NCBI GenBank assembly: GCA_018434945.1
Contig: JAHDOI010000026.1
Span: forward strand, 1-64,000
Source of the DNA: Selenomonadales bacterium
GTDB taxonomy: Bacteria > Bacillota > Negativicutes > Sporomusales > UBA7701
DNA length: 64,000 bases
Direction of reading: 5' to 3'
Below are positions 35,523-44,680 of the stretch, in pieces; position 1 is the stretch's first letter, and each line of letters begins with the position of its first letter. The notes beneath the pieces were generated by a model. The model was not told where the DNA came from. It saw nothing but the letters and a program-made list of their open reading frames with translations, and made no database searches. Position numbers and translations under genes: made by a program.

Positions 35523-35548
35523 GCAGCCTTGTTCCGAGGCTGCTTTTT
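35523..35548 (+). terminator. leader terminator before the molybdenum hydroxylase operon
   Basis: GCAGCCT/AGGCTGC stem (35523-35529 with 35537-35543) followed by TTTTT, only a few bases after the predicted transcription start. Readthrough would be needed to express the hydroxylase genes. Confidence 0.7.
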
Positions 35549-35609
35549 GTGGGAGGCGTTGCATAAATATAATTTATAATGTATATTTATTCTCGAGGAA
35601 GGTGATGGC

Positions 35610-36455
35610 ATGTTCGAATACCATGAGCCGCGATCACTGGCCGAAGTCACGTCGCTCCTCGCCGCTCACGGCGAGGCGGCCAAAGTGCTGGCCGGCGGGA
35701 CAGACCTCCTGGTGCAGATACGCAAGGGCCGCCACCAGCCGCGCCACCTGCTGAATATCAAAACAGTTCCCGGACTCGATCAGGTAAACTTCGCCGAAGA
35801 CTGTGTGGAAATTGGCGCTGCCGTGACGCTCCACGACGGGGAGAAGTTTCTGTCAGCTTATCCCGAATATGCCGTGCTCTGCCGGGCGATGCACAGTGTG
35901 GCCTCGTGCCAGATCCGCAACCGGGCGACTCTGGCAGGCAACGTCTGCAACGCCTCGCCGGCGGCCGACACCGTCCCGGCGCTGGTCGTACTGGGCGCCA
36001 ACGTCAAAATCCACGGCACTCACGGCGACCGCCTCGTGCCCGTGGACCGTTTCCTCACCGGACCCGGACGCACCGTCCTCCTCACCGGCGAGGTGGTTAG
36101 CGCCATCGTACTGCCCCGAATGAACGGCGGGGGCGGCAGGGGCGTTTTCCTGCGCAAAGCCCGCCGTCCCTCGCTCGATCTGGCGACCGCCAACGTCGCC
36201 GTTTACGCCGCGGGGGAGAGCTGCCGCATCGCCCTCGGCGCGGTCGGGCCTACGGTTATCCGTGTCCGCGAGGCCGAGCGCCTGCTCGCCCGCCAGGGCC
36301 TTACGGCGGCGACCGCCGCCGAGGCGGCCCGCCTCGCCAGGTCGGCAGCAAAGCCGATAACCGACGTGCGCGGCTCGGACGAATACCGCCTCGATCTGGT
36401 GTCCGCCCTGACGGAGCAGGCGCTTCTAACACTGGCGATGGAGGTGCGGGCATGA
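35610..36455 (+). CDS. molybdenum hydroxylase FAD-binding subunit
   Basis: Medium subunit (281 residues) of a xanthine dehydrogenase-family molybdenum hydroxylase; passes electrons from the Fe-S clusters to FAD. FAD motifs AGGTDLLVQIRKG (about 29-41) and TLAGNVCNASPAADTVP (about 109-125) are seen, followed by the CO-dehydrogenase flavoprotein C-terminal domain. GAAGGTGATGGC precedes the ATG. It overlaps the Fe-S subunit gene by 4 bp. Confidence 0.93.
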   Translation: MFEYHEPRSLAEVTSLLAAHGEAAKVLAGGTDLLVQIRKGRHQPRHLLNIKTVPGLDQVNFAEDCVEIGAAVTLHDGEKFLSAYPEYAVLCRAMHSVASCQIRNRATLAGNVCNASPAADTVPALVVLGANVKIHGTHGDRLVPVDRFLTGPGRTVLLTGEVVSAIVLPRMNGGGGRGVFLRKARRPSLDLATANVAVYAAGESCRIALGAVGPTVIRVREAERLLARQGLTAATAAEAARLARSAAKPITDVRGSDEYRLDLVSALTEQALLTLAMEVRA

Positions 36456-36925
36456 AGACGATAACCCTGACAGTCAACGGACGGCCGGAGAAACTCACCC
36501 TCTCGCCCCACCGCACACTGCTCGACGTGCTGCGCGAAGACCTCGGCCTCACGGGCGCCAAGCGCGGCTGCGAAGCAGGGGAGTGCGGCGCCTGCACCGT
36601 CATCCTGAACGGCCGGCCGGTCAACTCTTGCCTCGTGCTGGCCGTAGAACTCGATGGCGCCGATGTGCTTACTGTCGAAGGTCTCGGCGGACCAGAGGGG
36701 CTCGACCCGCTGCAGCAGTCCTTCGTCGACAACTTCGCCCTCCAGTGCGGCTACTGCACTCCGGGGATGATTCTCATGGGCAAGGCGCTGTTGGCCAAGA
36801 ATCCCCGCCCCAGCGAGGACGAGGTAAAGGAATTCATCAGCGGTAACCTCTGCCGCTGCACGGGTTACGAGAATATCGTCAAAGCCATTATGGCCGTTGC
36901 CGCGGGAGGTGAGCGCCATGGCTGA
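36452..36925 (+). CDS. molybdenum hydroxylase [2Fe-2S] subunit
   Basis: Small subunit of 157 residues with two [2Fe-2S] clusters. The plant-ferredoxin-type cluster uses CEAGECGAC and a later Cys near 60; the C-terminal helical cluster uses CGYC and CRC (LQCGYCTPGM, GNLCRCTGY). It links the molybdenum site of the large subunit to the FAD subunit. It is coupled on both sides (ATGA overlap upstream, 8-bp overlap downstream). Confidence 0.95.
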   Translation: MKTITLTVNGRPEKLTLSPHRTLLDVLREDLGLTGAKRGCEAGECGACTVILNGRPVNSCLVLAVELDGADVLTVEGLGGPEGLDPLQQSFVDNFALQCGYCTPGMILMGKALLAKNPRPSEDEVKEFISGNLCRCTGYENIVKAIMAVAAGGERHG

Positions 36926-39329
36926 GCACCGGGTCCTCGGGAAAAGCGTACTGCGCCAGGACGCGGTCGATAAGGTCACCGGGGCGGCGCTGTTCGTCGA
37001 CGACATCCAGTTCGGCCCTACCCTGCTCCATGCCAAGATTCTCCGCAGCCCCCACCCGCACGCGCGGATTATCTCCATCGATACCGCCGAAGCCGCCAAG
37101 GTGCCGGGCGTCAAAGCCATCGTGACCGGCCGGGACTGCCGGCATTACATCGGGCTCTACCTCGCCGACCGGACGGTCTACGCCAGCGACAAAGTGCGCT
37201 TCGTCGGCGAGCCGGTAGCGGGCGTCGCCGCAGACAGCATTGAAGCCGCGAACGCAGCGGTAAAACTGATAAAAGTGGCATACGAGCCTCTGCCGGGAGT
37301 GTTTGACCCGGTATCGGGCGCCCGCGGCCGCGAAGGACTGGTGCACGAGACCCCGGCAGCCGGCGACCTGTGGTGGCAGGGGTTGTCATGCATCAAGACG
37401 AAATCGCCCGGGGCGCTGCTCCACGAGAACCTTGGCGAATACCAATGCGCGCCCTTCATCCATCCGGTGCCGGGCACCAATATATCCAACCACTTCAAAC
37501 TTCGCAAGGGTGATATAGACAGGGGGTTCGCCGCGGCCGACGTCATCGTCGAAAATGTCTACACACTGCCCCATATTCAGCACTCCCAGATCGAGCCCCA
37601 CTCGGCCGTCGCCCACGTGGACCGGGCCGGCAAAGTGACGCTGTGGGCTTCCAGCCAGTCGCCAAACGCGGTCCGCAAGCTCATTGCCACCGCCTTCGAG
37701 CTGCCGATGAACAAGATCCGCGTCATCACCCCGTATGTGGGCGGCGGCTTCGGCGGCAAGGCCGGGGTAACCTGTGAGGCGCTCGTCGTGCCCCTCGCCA
37801 TGCGGCTCCCCGGTTACCACGTCAAGCTTACGCTGACCCGCGAAGAGGTTTTCCAGGCCACCTTCGTCCGCCAGGGGCTTGTTGCCAGGCTTAAGACGGG
37901 GGCCGACAAGACCGGCCGCCTCGTCGCCATGGAGGCCGAACTATTCTGGGACGGCGGCGCTTACACCGAGTATGGCGTGAACATCACCCGCAGCGGCGGG
38001 TATTGTTCGTCCGGCCCCTACGAGATACCAAACATCAAAACAGATTCCTATTGCGTATACACCAATCACCCGGTCGGCGGGCCGATGCGCGGCTTCGGGA
38101 TGCCGGAAATCCACTGGGGCATCGAGCAGCAGATGGATATCATCGCTGAAAAGCTGGGGCTAGATCCGCTTGCCTTCCGGCGAATGAACGCCCTTCGTGA
38201 AGGAAGCTTGGGCGCGTTCGGCGGACCGATGGAGGGGGCGACACTTGCCGATACCATCGACGCCGTGGCCGCGAAGTGCGGCTGGGGCGCCCCGGTGCCG
38301 CCTGCCTCGGCTCCCCATAAGGTGCGGGGCAGGGGGATGGCCTGCATGTACAAGGCGCCCTCCATGCCGCCCAACGCCCAGTCGTCGGCCATCCTCAAGC
38401 TCAACGAGGACGGCACTGTCCACGTTTTGACCACCGCAATGGAAATCGGCCAGGGGTCGCTGACCGCGCTCGCCCAGATTGCCGCCGAGGAACTCGGGGT
38501 CGCGGTCGACAAAGTCGTCGTCACCCTCCCCGATACCGACTATACGCCTTACGAATGGCAGACGGTCGCCAGCCGAATCAGCTACTCGGCCGGCAACGCC
38601 GTACTGGCGGCGGCCAGGGATGCCAAGGCCCAGCTGCTCGCCGTTGCCGCCCAGGTGCTGGCAATACCGGCAGCCGAACTCGTCATCGAAGACGGGCAGG
38701 TTTTCCCGCCAGCCAACCCGGCCCGCAGACTGGCGGTCAGCGACATCGCCATGGGCTACCTGCTGCCAGAGGGCGCAATCGGCGGCCCGGTGATCGGCCG
38801 GGGTTCGTTCATCCCCGCCGGCATTACCGGGCTCGACAAAGACACCGGCCAGGGCGACAAGCCGGCGGCCTTCTGGACCTACGGCACACAGGTGGCCGAC
38901 ATCGAAGTCGATACCAGGACCGGGGAGATAACCGTTCTCAAGGTGACAGCCGCCTACGAAGTGGGCAAGGTCATCAACCCTGCCATGTGCAAAGGCCAAG
39001 TGCAGGGCGGCATCGTCCAGGGCCTGGGATCGGCTCTGTACGAGCATCTGGTGCTGGCCGAAGGCAAGCCCCTCAACAGCGACTTCGTCGATTACAAGAT
39101 TCCCGCCGCCACCGACACTCCGGAGATGGACATCATCCTCCTGGAAACGTCTCCCCAGGCCGACGGGCCTTTCGGCGTAAAAGGCATCGCCGAGCCGACG
39201 ATGGTGCCCACGGCTCCGGCCATCGCCAATGCCGTTTACAACGCCGTGGGCGTGCGCATCACGGATCTGCCGCTGTCGGCGGAGAAAGTGCTCGCGGCGC
39301 TGAAGAAGAAGCAGGCACGCGAAAGCTGA
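36918..39329 (+). CDS. molybdenum hydroxylase catalytic subunit (xanthine dehydrogenase family)
   Basis: Large subunit (803 residues) binding the molybdopterin dinucleotide cofactor and hydroxylating an N-heterocycle or aldehyde with water as oxygen source. TPYVGGGFGGKAG, GGPMRGFGMPE and GVKGIAEPTMVPTAP (holding the catalytic Glu) mark the cofactor site. The AYRCSFR loop of true aerobic CO dehydrogenases is absent. ATG at 36918 follows GGGAGGTGAG. Neighbouring yqeC, mocA and a molybdopterin-binding gene argue for a selenium-dependent enzyme with molybdopterin cytosine dinucleotide. The permease downstream suggests uracil or a related base as substrate, which is inference. Confidence 0.92.
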   Translation: MAEHRVLGKSVLRQDAVDKVTGAALFVDDIQFGPTLLHAKILRSPHPHARIISIDTAEAAKVPGVKAIVTGRDCRHYIGLYLADRTVYASDKVRFVGEPVAGVAADSIEAANAAVKLIKVAYEPLPGVFDPVSGARGREGLVHETPAAGDLWWQGLSCIKTKSPGALLHENLGEYQCAPFIHPVPGTNISNHFKLRKGDIDRGFAAADVIVENVYTLPHIQHSQIEPHSAVAHVDRAGKVTLWASSQSPNAVRKLIATAFELPMNKIRVITPYVGGGFGGKAGVTCEALVVPLAMRLPGYHVKLTLTREEVFQATFVRQGLVARLKTGADKTGRLVAMEAELFWDGGAYTEYGVNITRSGGYCSSGPYEIPNIKTDSYCVYTNHPVGGPMRGFGMPEIHWGIEQQMDIIAEKLGLDPLAFRRMNALREGSLGAFGGPMEGATLADTIDAVAAKCGWGAPVPPASAPHKVRGRGMACMYKAPSMPPNAQSSAILKLNEDGTVHVLTTAMEIGQGSLTALAQIAAEELGVAVDKVVVTLPDTDYTPYEWQTVASRISYSAGNAVLAAARDAKAQLLAVAAQVLAIPAAELVIEDGQVFPPANPARRLAVSDIAMGYLLPEGAIGGPVIGRGSFIPAGITGLDKDTGQGDKPAAFWTYGTQVADIEVDTRTGEITVLKVTAAYEVGKVINPAMCKGQVQGGIVQGLGSALYEHLVLAEGKPLNSDFVDYKIPAATDTPEMDIILLETSPQADGPFGVKGIAEPTMVPTAPAIANAVYNAVGVRITDLPLSAEKVLAALKKKQARES

Positions 39330-39400
39330 CTTTCGCCGTGTTCGCATGGCCGCCGCCGGGCGGCGGCCAAAATACATAATAGGAAGGTGCGACTCAAGGT

Positions 39401-40726
39401 ATGGAAAGACGAATCATTCAAGTTGAAGAACGACTGCCTATCGCCCAGACCATCCCCCTAAGCCTGCAGCACTTATTTGCCATGTTCGGCGCCACCGTCC
39501 TCGTCCCGTTCCTTTTCAAGGTCGACCCGGCAACATCCCTGCTGATGAACGGCGTCGGCACACTCGTGTACCTCTTCTTCGCCAACTGGCGAATCCCGGC
39601 CTATCTGGGCTCGAGCTTCGCCTTCATCGCCCCCGTCTTTGCCGTTATGGCCGTGCCCGGCATGGGCGGGTACGCGGCCGCCCAAGGCGGATTCATCATG
39701 TTCGGCATATTCTTCGTAATCGTTTCGTTCATCATCAGGGTTGCCGGCGTCCGCTGGCTGGACATCGTTTTTCCGCCGGCCGCCATGGGCGCCATCGTTG
39801 CCATCATCGGCCTGGAGCTCGCCCCGGTGGCTACCGAGATGGCGGGCCTCACCGGCAAGCTCATCGAGCAGCTCAAGATTCCTTACGCAACTGCCGTTAC
39901 CGTCTCGATGTTCACCCTTGGCGTCACCATCCTCGGCTCGGTGCTCTTCCGCGGTTTTCTGTCCGTCATCCCCGTTCTCATCGGCGTCATCGCCGGCTAC
40001 GCCCTGTCGCTGGCAATGGGCATCGTCGACCTCGGCGCGGTAGCGGCAGCGCCCTGGTTCGGCCTGCCCACCTTCTACGCCCCGGTATTCAACCTCTCCG
40101 CCATCCTGATGATCATGCCAGCGTTCCTGGTCGTTCTCGCCGAGCACATCGGCCACCTCGTCGTCACCGGCAACATCGTCGAGCGTGACCTCATAAAAGA
40201 CCCCGGCCTCCACAAATCGCTCCTCGGCGACGGCATCTCCAATATCCTGTCCGGCTTCGCCGGCGCGACCCCCAACACCACCTACGGCGAGAACATCGGC
40301 GTCATGGCCATCACCAAAGTCTTCAGCACCTGGGTTATCGCCGGTGCGGCCATCATTGCCATCTGCGTATCCTTCATCGGCAAATTCTCTGCCCTCATCC
40401 GCAGCATCCCCGTGCCGGTCATGGGCGGCGTGTGCATCCTGCTGTTCGGCGTCATCGCCGCCGCCGGTATCCGTATGCTCATCGAGAAGAAAGTCGATTA
40501 CACCAAATCCAAGAACCTTATCCTCACCTCGGTCGTCCTCGTCAGCGGTATAAGCGGCGCGGCCGTCAAATTCGGCACCGTCGAACTCAAGGGCATGGCA
40601 CTCGGCACGGTCGTAGCCATCTTCATCAGCCTGGTGTTCGAAATCTTCGACCGGCTGGGCATATCAAACGACAGCGAGCCAAGCGCGCCGACCATCCATG
40701 TCGTGGACGAGAAAAGCAAGGGCTAA
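39401..40726 (+). CDS. uraA: uracil permease (NCS2 family, UraA-like)
   Basis: Proton-coupled nucleobase importer, 441 residues, 14 spans. The N-terminal QTIPLSLQHLFAMFGATVLVP, the LAEHIGHLVVTGNIV segment and TPNTTYGENIGVMAITKV closely match E. coli UraA; the two Glu residues in the last two segments correspond to its substrate and proton sites. It is more like UraA than the xanthine permeases XanQ/PbuX, which makes uracil the favoured substrate, though NCS2 specificity is hard to call. It follows the hydroxylase genes by 71 bp. Confidence 0.9.
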   Translation: MERRIIQVEERLPIAQTIPLSLQHLFAMFGATVLVPFLFKVDPATSLLMNGVGTLVYLFFANWRIPAYLGSSFAFIAPVFAVMAVPGMGGYAAAQGGFIMFGIFFVIVSFIIRVAGVRWLDIVFPPAAMGAIVAIIGLELAPVATEMAGLTGKLIEQLKIPYATAVTVSMFTLGVTILGSVLFRGFLSVIPVLIGVIAGYALSLAMGIVDLGAVAAAPWFGLPTFYAPVFNLSAILMIMPAFLVVLAEHIGHLVVTGNIVERDLIKDPGLHKSLLGDGISNILSGFAGATPNTTYGENIGVMAITKVFSTWVIAGAAIIAICVSFIGKFSALIRSIPVPVMGGVCILLFGVIAAAGIRMLIEKKVDYTKSKNLILTSVVLVSGISGAAVKFGTVELKGMALGTVVAIFISLVFEIFDRLGISNDSEPSAPTIHVVDEKSKG

Positions 40727-40802
40727 CAGACAACGAACAATGACCGCGGCTGCTTATTAGCATTTAGCGATACAAACAGATGGGCTTTTGATAACAGCCG
40801 TA

Positions 40803-40826
40803 GAACGCCCGCCAGTGCGGGCGTTC
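40803..40826. repeat. hairpin upstream of allH
   Basis: A perfect 10-bp stem GAACGCCCGC/GCGGGCGTTC (40803-40812 with 40817-40826) between the permease and allH. There is no T run, so processing or RNA stability is likelier than termination. Confidence 0.5.
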
Positions 40827-40831
40827 CGCTC

Positions 40832-41740
40832 TTGGGGGTGGATTCCTTGCTGGAGGCATTGTCGGTGGACGCGGCGATTGGGGACGCCCTGTTCGGGCGA
40901 CTGTTCCGCGGGCGCGTGCACAGCGTTTTCGCACAAGCGGTCAATTTCGCCGCCTCCCGGACGCGGCTTTACTCCCTCGTGGCCGAGGAACTCGACGACG
41001 CTCCGGGAACTGTTCGGGTCCGGGTTTCGCAGGACAGGCCGCTGGATAACCTAGGCATAAAGCCTGGTGACGCGGTGATTTCCACCGCCGGCGGCCTGAG
41101 CTGCGGATCTGTACCGGTGCTCGCCGCGAATGTGCGCCCCTGGTCGCCGGCCCTGACACCTTTCCCGTCTACCCCGGCCGGAAGGCGCCGATTGGCGGCC
41201 AGTCTCGACATATTTATCAACGCGATTGTCGCTTACGGTCGGGAAGGCGGTTTAAAGGCCTTTATTTCCGGTGATGCCCGCACTCTTATGGAAAAACGTC
41301 TGGTCGAACGGGCTGCGGCGGTGGTCAGCGCTTTTGCCGCCGGCAGCCCGGATGAGGCGCTTACGACCGGAAAGGGGCTTATCGGCTTGGGTACAGGCCT
41401 GACACCCTCCGGCGACGACTTCCTTGCCGGAATGATGGTAATTATCAATATGCCGGCCGGGCCTTTCGACCGCCAACACAGGAAAGTCGCCGCCGCCCTG
41501 GCGGCCGGCGCGGAAACGGGGACGGTGAGCCGGGCCATGTTGCGGCACGCCGCCCGCGGCCGTACCCGGGCGGGGGTAGTGGCGCTGCTTGAGGCCATGA
41601 CAGACAGGCCGCCGCACGACGTCGCCGCCGCCGCGCGGAAGGTGCTTTGCAGCGGTGCCACTTCGGGAACCGACCTCGCGGCAGGTATCGCCGCCGGCCT
41701 TTCCGCAGGGCTGGAACTGGCCGGCGAAGAGGAGGAATGA
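40832..41740 (+). CDS. allH: DUF2877 protein, AllH-like carbamoyltransferase subunit
   Basis: A 302-residue cytoplasmic protein. The segment GKGLIGLGTGLTPSGDDFLAGMM (about 189-211) matches the signature of E. coli YlbF/AllH, reported as a subunit of oxamate carbamoyltransferase with FdrA (AllF) and YlbE (AllG). The start is unclear: TTG 40832 and GTG 40838 lack a ribosome site, while TTG 40847 has GGGGGTGG about 7 bases upstream. It ends one base before the fdrA start, with GGAGGA in its last codons serving fdrA. Confidence 0.85.
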   Translation: MGVDSLLEALSVDAAIGDALFGRLFRGRVHSVFAQAVNFAASRTRLYSLVAEELDDAPGTVRVRVSQDRPLDNLGIKPGDAVISTAGGLSCGSVPVLAANVRPWSPALTPFPSTPAGRRRLAASLDIFINAIVAYGREGGLKAFISGDARTLMEKRLVERAAAVVSAFAAGSPDEALTTGKGLIGLGTGLTPSGDDFLAGMMVIINMPAGPFDRQHRKVAAALAAGAETGTVSRAMLRHAARGRTRAGVVALLEAMTDRPPHDVAAAARKVLCSGATSGTDLAAGIAAGLSAGLELAGEEEE

Positions 41741-41741
41741 C

Positions 41742-43217
41742 ATGACTGTTCGCATCGACATTAGGGAGAACACCTATTACGATTCTGTCACGTTGATGGC
41801 GCTGACCCAGAAAATGGCCGCTCATCCCGGTGTGACCGAAGCGGTGGCCGTCATGGCCACCCCGATGAACAAAGACCTGTTGGCCGGTGTCGGCTTGTTG
41901 ACGGCGGCTGCGGACGCCGCCGGCGCTGACGACCTCATTGTGGCCATCAGGGCCGAAAGCGACGCAGCCTGCGAAGCGGCGCTGGCGCTTTTTGCCGGGG
42001 CGACGGCCAGACGGGCCGAAGATAAAAAGACGGCTGTCAGTTTCACATCCCTGGACGCGGCGGTGCGCCATCTGCCGGGCGCCAACCTCGCCGTAATCTC
42101 CGTCCCGGGCGAGTACGCGGCCCGCGAAGCCAGGGCCGCCCTCCGCAACGGCCTCCACGTCATGCTGTTCAGCGACAACGTTTCGCTGGCCGACGAGATC
42201 GACTTGAAAACAACGGCCCACGAGAAGGGTCTGCTGGTAATGGGACCGGATTGCGGCACCGCCATCGTGAACGGCGTCGCCTTGTGTTTCGCCAACGCCG
42301 TGCGGCGGGGGAACATCGGCGTCGTCGGCGCCTCGGGCACAGGCACCCAGGAAGTGACCGTGCACATCGACCGGCTGGGAGGCGGCGTCTCGCAGGTCCT
42401 CGGTACCGGCGGACGCGATCTGGGGGCGGAGGTGGGCGGCATAATGATGCTTGACTGCCTCGCGGCCCTGAGCAAAGACGAAGCCACAGGCGTTATCGTC
42501 CTCATCTCCAAGCCGCCCGCGCCTTCGGTGGCCGACAAGATCGTGGCGGCAATACAGACATGCCCCAAACCGGTTGTCGTCTGTTTCCTCGGCGGCGCGA
42601 ACGCCGTCGGTGCAGGGGGCACATATTTCGCCGCCACCTTGGAAGAAGCCGCCCGCGCGGCAGTAGCGTTGGCCACGGGTGATAAACCGCCGTCCCAGGC
42701 CTGCAGCCATGAAAAACTGGCGACTATGGCGACGGTGGCCAGAGCCAAACTGGCTCCCGGGCAGCATGCCATCCGCGGCCTCTACTGCGGCGGCACCCTC
42801 TGCCAGGAAGCGGCCCGGACGGCGCCGGGCGAAGGGCACATCTTCATCGACCTGGGAGATGACGACTATACCAAGGGAAAACCGCACCCGATGATCGAGC
42901 CGTCGCTGCGTCTGCCCTATATCCTTGAAGCTGCCCGCGATCCATCGGTGGCCGTCCTCCTCCTTGACGTCGTCCTGGGCTACGGTGCTCACCCCGACCC
43001 TGCGGGCGTCACCGCCTCAGCCATCGTCCAGGCCAGGGAAATAGCGCGTGCCGCCGGCCGCCATCTCGAAGTAATCGCCTATGTCTGCGGGACGGACGCC
43101 GATCCGCAGGGCAAGGCCGGCCAGGAGAGCAAACTGGCCGCGGCCGGGGCAACACTGGCGAAAAGCAACGCGCGCGGCGCGTACCTAGCAGCCGCCGTCG
43201 TATCGCGGGAGGTGTGA
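41742..43217 (+). CDS. fdrA: FdrA/AllF-like carbamoyltransferase subunit
   Basis: A 491-residue protein of the succinyl-CoA-synthetase-like superfamily. VVGASGTGTQEVTVHIDRLGGG and the CoA-ligase-like C-terminal half (FIDLGDDDYTKGKPHPMIEP) are typical of FdrA. In E. coli it acts in allantoin degradation as part of the oxalurate/oxamate carbamoyltransferase that makes carbamoyl phosphate. ATG at 41742 follows GAGGAGGAA. It is closely followed by the DUF1116 gene. Confidence 0.9.
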   Translation: MTVRIDIRENTYYDSVTLMALTQKMAAHPGVTEAVAVMATPMNKDLLAGVGLLTAAADAAGADDLIVAIRAESDAACEAALALFAGATARRAEDKKTAVSFTSLDAAVRHLPGANLAVISVPGEYAAREARAALRNGLHVMLFSDNVSLADEIDLKTTAHEKGLLVMGPDCGTAIVNGVALCFANAVRRGNIGVVGASGTGTQEVTVHIDRLGGGVSQVLGTGGRDLGAEVGGIMMLDCLAALSKDEATGVIVLISKPPAPSVADKIVAAIQTCPKPVVVCFLGGANAVGAGGTYFAATLEEAARAAVALATGDKPPSQACSHEKLATMATVARAKLAPGQHAIRGLYCGGTLCQEAARTAPGEGHIFIDLGDDDYTKGKPHPMIEPSLRLPYILEAARDPSVAVLLLDVVLGYGAHPDPAGVTASAIVQAREIARAAGRHLEVIAYVCGTDADPQGKAGQESKLAAAGATLAKSNARGAYLAAAVVSREV

Positions 43218-43219
43218 AC

Positions 43220-44644
43220 GTGTCGCCGATAAACGAACTGTTTGCCAAACAGCTTTCCGTAATTAACATCGGAGCGCCGGTGTTCAAAGACGATCTCGCC
43301 GCCCAGAAGGTCGCGGTCACCCAGCTCGACTGGCGCCCGCCCGCCGGCGGCAGGCCCGAACTCATCACCGCCCTCGATTGCCTCGAGGCAAGGCCGGAGA
43401 TCGACGCGGCCAATGCCGAAGCCGTCACTGCCATCCTTTCCGCCCGGCCGGTGCTGACCGACGTAGCACTTTCCGCCCTTGAGGCCATACCCGGCATGAC
43501 GCCCACCACCATCCTCCACGCCGGCCCGCCAATCGACTGGGAGGCGATGGCCGGCCCGATGCGCGGCGCGGTTATCGGCGCCCTCATCTACGAGCGGCTG
43601 GCTGCCGACGAACAAGAGGCCGGCCGGCTCGCCACCTCGGGGAAGATAACATTTGCCCCCTGCCACGAACATTGCGCGGTCGGGCCCATGACCGGCATAG
43701 TCTCGGCTTCGATGCCTGTCTGGGTAATCGAGAACGCCACCCACGGCAACCGCAGCTACTGCACCCTGAACGAGGGCCTCGGCAAGGTGCTGCGTTTCGG
43801 CGCCTTCAGCGGCGAAGTGATCGACCGGCTGCGCTGGATGCAGGGCGAACTCGCCCCCGCCCTCAAAGCCGCCCTCGCATTCACCGGCGCCATCGACCTC
43901 AGGACGATGATCGCGCAGGCGCTCCACATGGGCGACGAATGCCACAACCGCAACAAAGCGGGCACCAGTCTCCTCATCCGCACCATCGCCCCCGGCCTGG
44001 CGAAAGCCGGCCTCGCCCCGGAAGTCGTCGCCCGGGTGCTGGCGTTCATGCATTCCAACGACCACTTCTTCCTCAACCTCTCCATGCCGGCTGCCAAGGC
44101 CGCCCTGGACGCAGCTCACGGCATCGAGGGCTCTTCCGTCGTCACCACCATGTGCCGTAACGGCGTGGAATTCGGCGTCAGGGTGAGCGGCTGCCCGGGC
44201 AACACCTGGTTCACCGGGCCGGCCCAGATGGTTCAGGGCCTGTTCTTTCCCGGCTACACCGTCGCTGACGCCAACCCCGACCTCGGCGACAGCGCCATCA
44301 CCGAGACCTACGGCATCGGCGGCTTCGCCATGGGCGGGGCGCCGGCCATCGTTCAGTTCGTCGGCGGCACCCCCGCGGACGCGCTGGAATACACCACCAA
44401 GATGTACGAGATCACCCTGGCCGAGAACACCAGCTACACTATCCCCAACCTCAACTTCCGCGGCACGCCCACTGCCATCGACATCAGGCGCGTGGTAGGC
44501 GCCGGCCTGCTGCCGGTCATCAACACCGGCATGGCCCACCGCGAGGCCGGGATAGGGCAGGTGGGGGCCGGCATCGTCCGCCCGCCGCGCGAATGCTTCG
44601 ACAAAGCTCTGCTGGCGCTGGCCCAACGGGTTGGCAAGAAATAG
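43220..44644 (+). CDS. allG: DUF1116 protein, AllG-like carbamoyltransferase subunit
   Basis: A 474-residue cytoplasmic protein, third member of the FdrA set. The blocks APCHEHCAVGPMTGIVSASMPV, MGDECHNRN and GCPGNTWFTGPAQMVQGLFF match YlbE/AllG. GTG 43220 is preferred because GGGAGGTG lies five bases upstream; a GTG at 43214 overlaps the site. The three subunit genes are packed with 1-2 bp gaps, as in E. coli. Confidence 0.9.
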   Translation: MSPINELFAKQLSVINIGAPVFKDDLAAQKVAVTQLDWRPPAGGRPELITALDCLEARPEIDAANAEAVTAILSARPVLTDVALSALEAIPGMTPTTILHAGPPIDWEAMAGPMRGAVIGALIYERLAADEQEAGRLATSGKITFAPCHEHCAVGPMTGIVSASMPVWVIENATHGNRSYCTLNEGLGKVLRFGAFSGEVIDRLRWMQGELAPALKAALAFTGAIDLRTMIAQALHMGDECHNRNKAGTSLLIRTIAPGLAKAGLAPEVVARVLAFMHSNDHFFLNLSMPAAKAALDAAHGIEGSSVVTTMCRNGVEFGVRVSGCPGNTWFTGPAQMVQGLFFPGYTVADANPDLGDSAITETYGIGGFAMGGAPAIVQFVGGTPADALEYTTKMYEITLAENTSYTIPNLNFRGTPTAIDIRRVVGAGLLPVINTGMAHREAGIGQVGAGIVRPPRECFDKALLALAQRVGKK

Positions 44645-44680
44645 ACCTGTCAAAATACACAGAAAAGAGAGGGAAGCATT

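Noticed and set aside
36918-39329. Aerobic-type CO dehydrogenase large subunit
   Set aside because: The AYRCSFR active-site loop is missing and the neighbours point to nucleobase metabolism.
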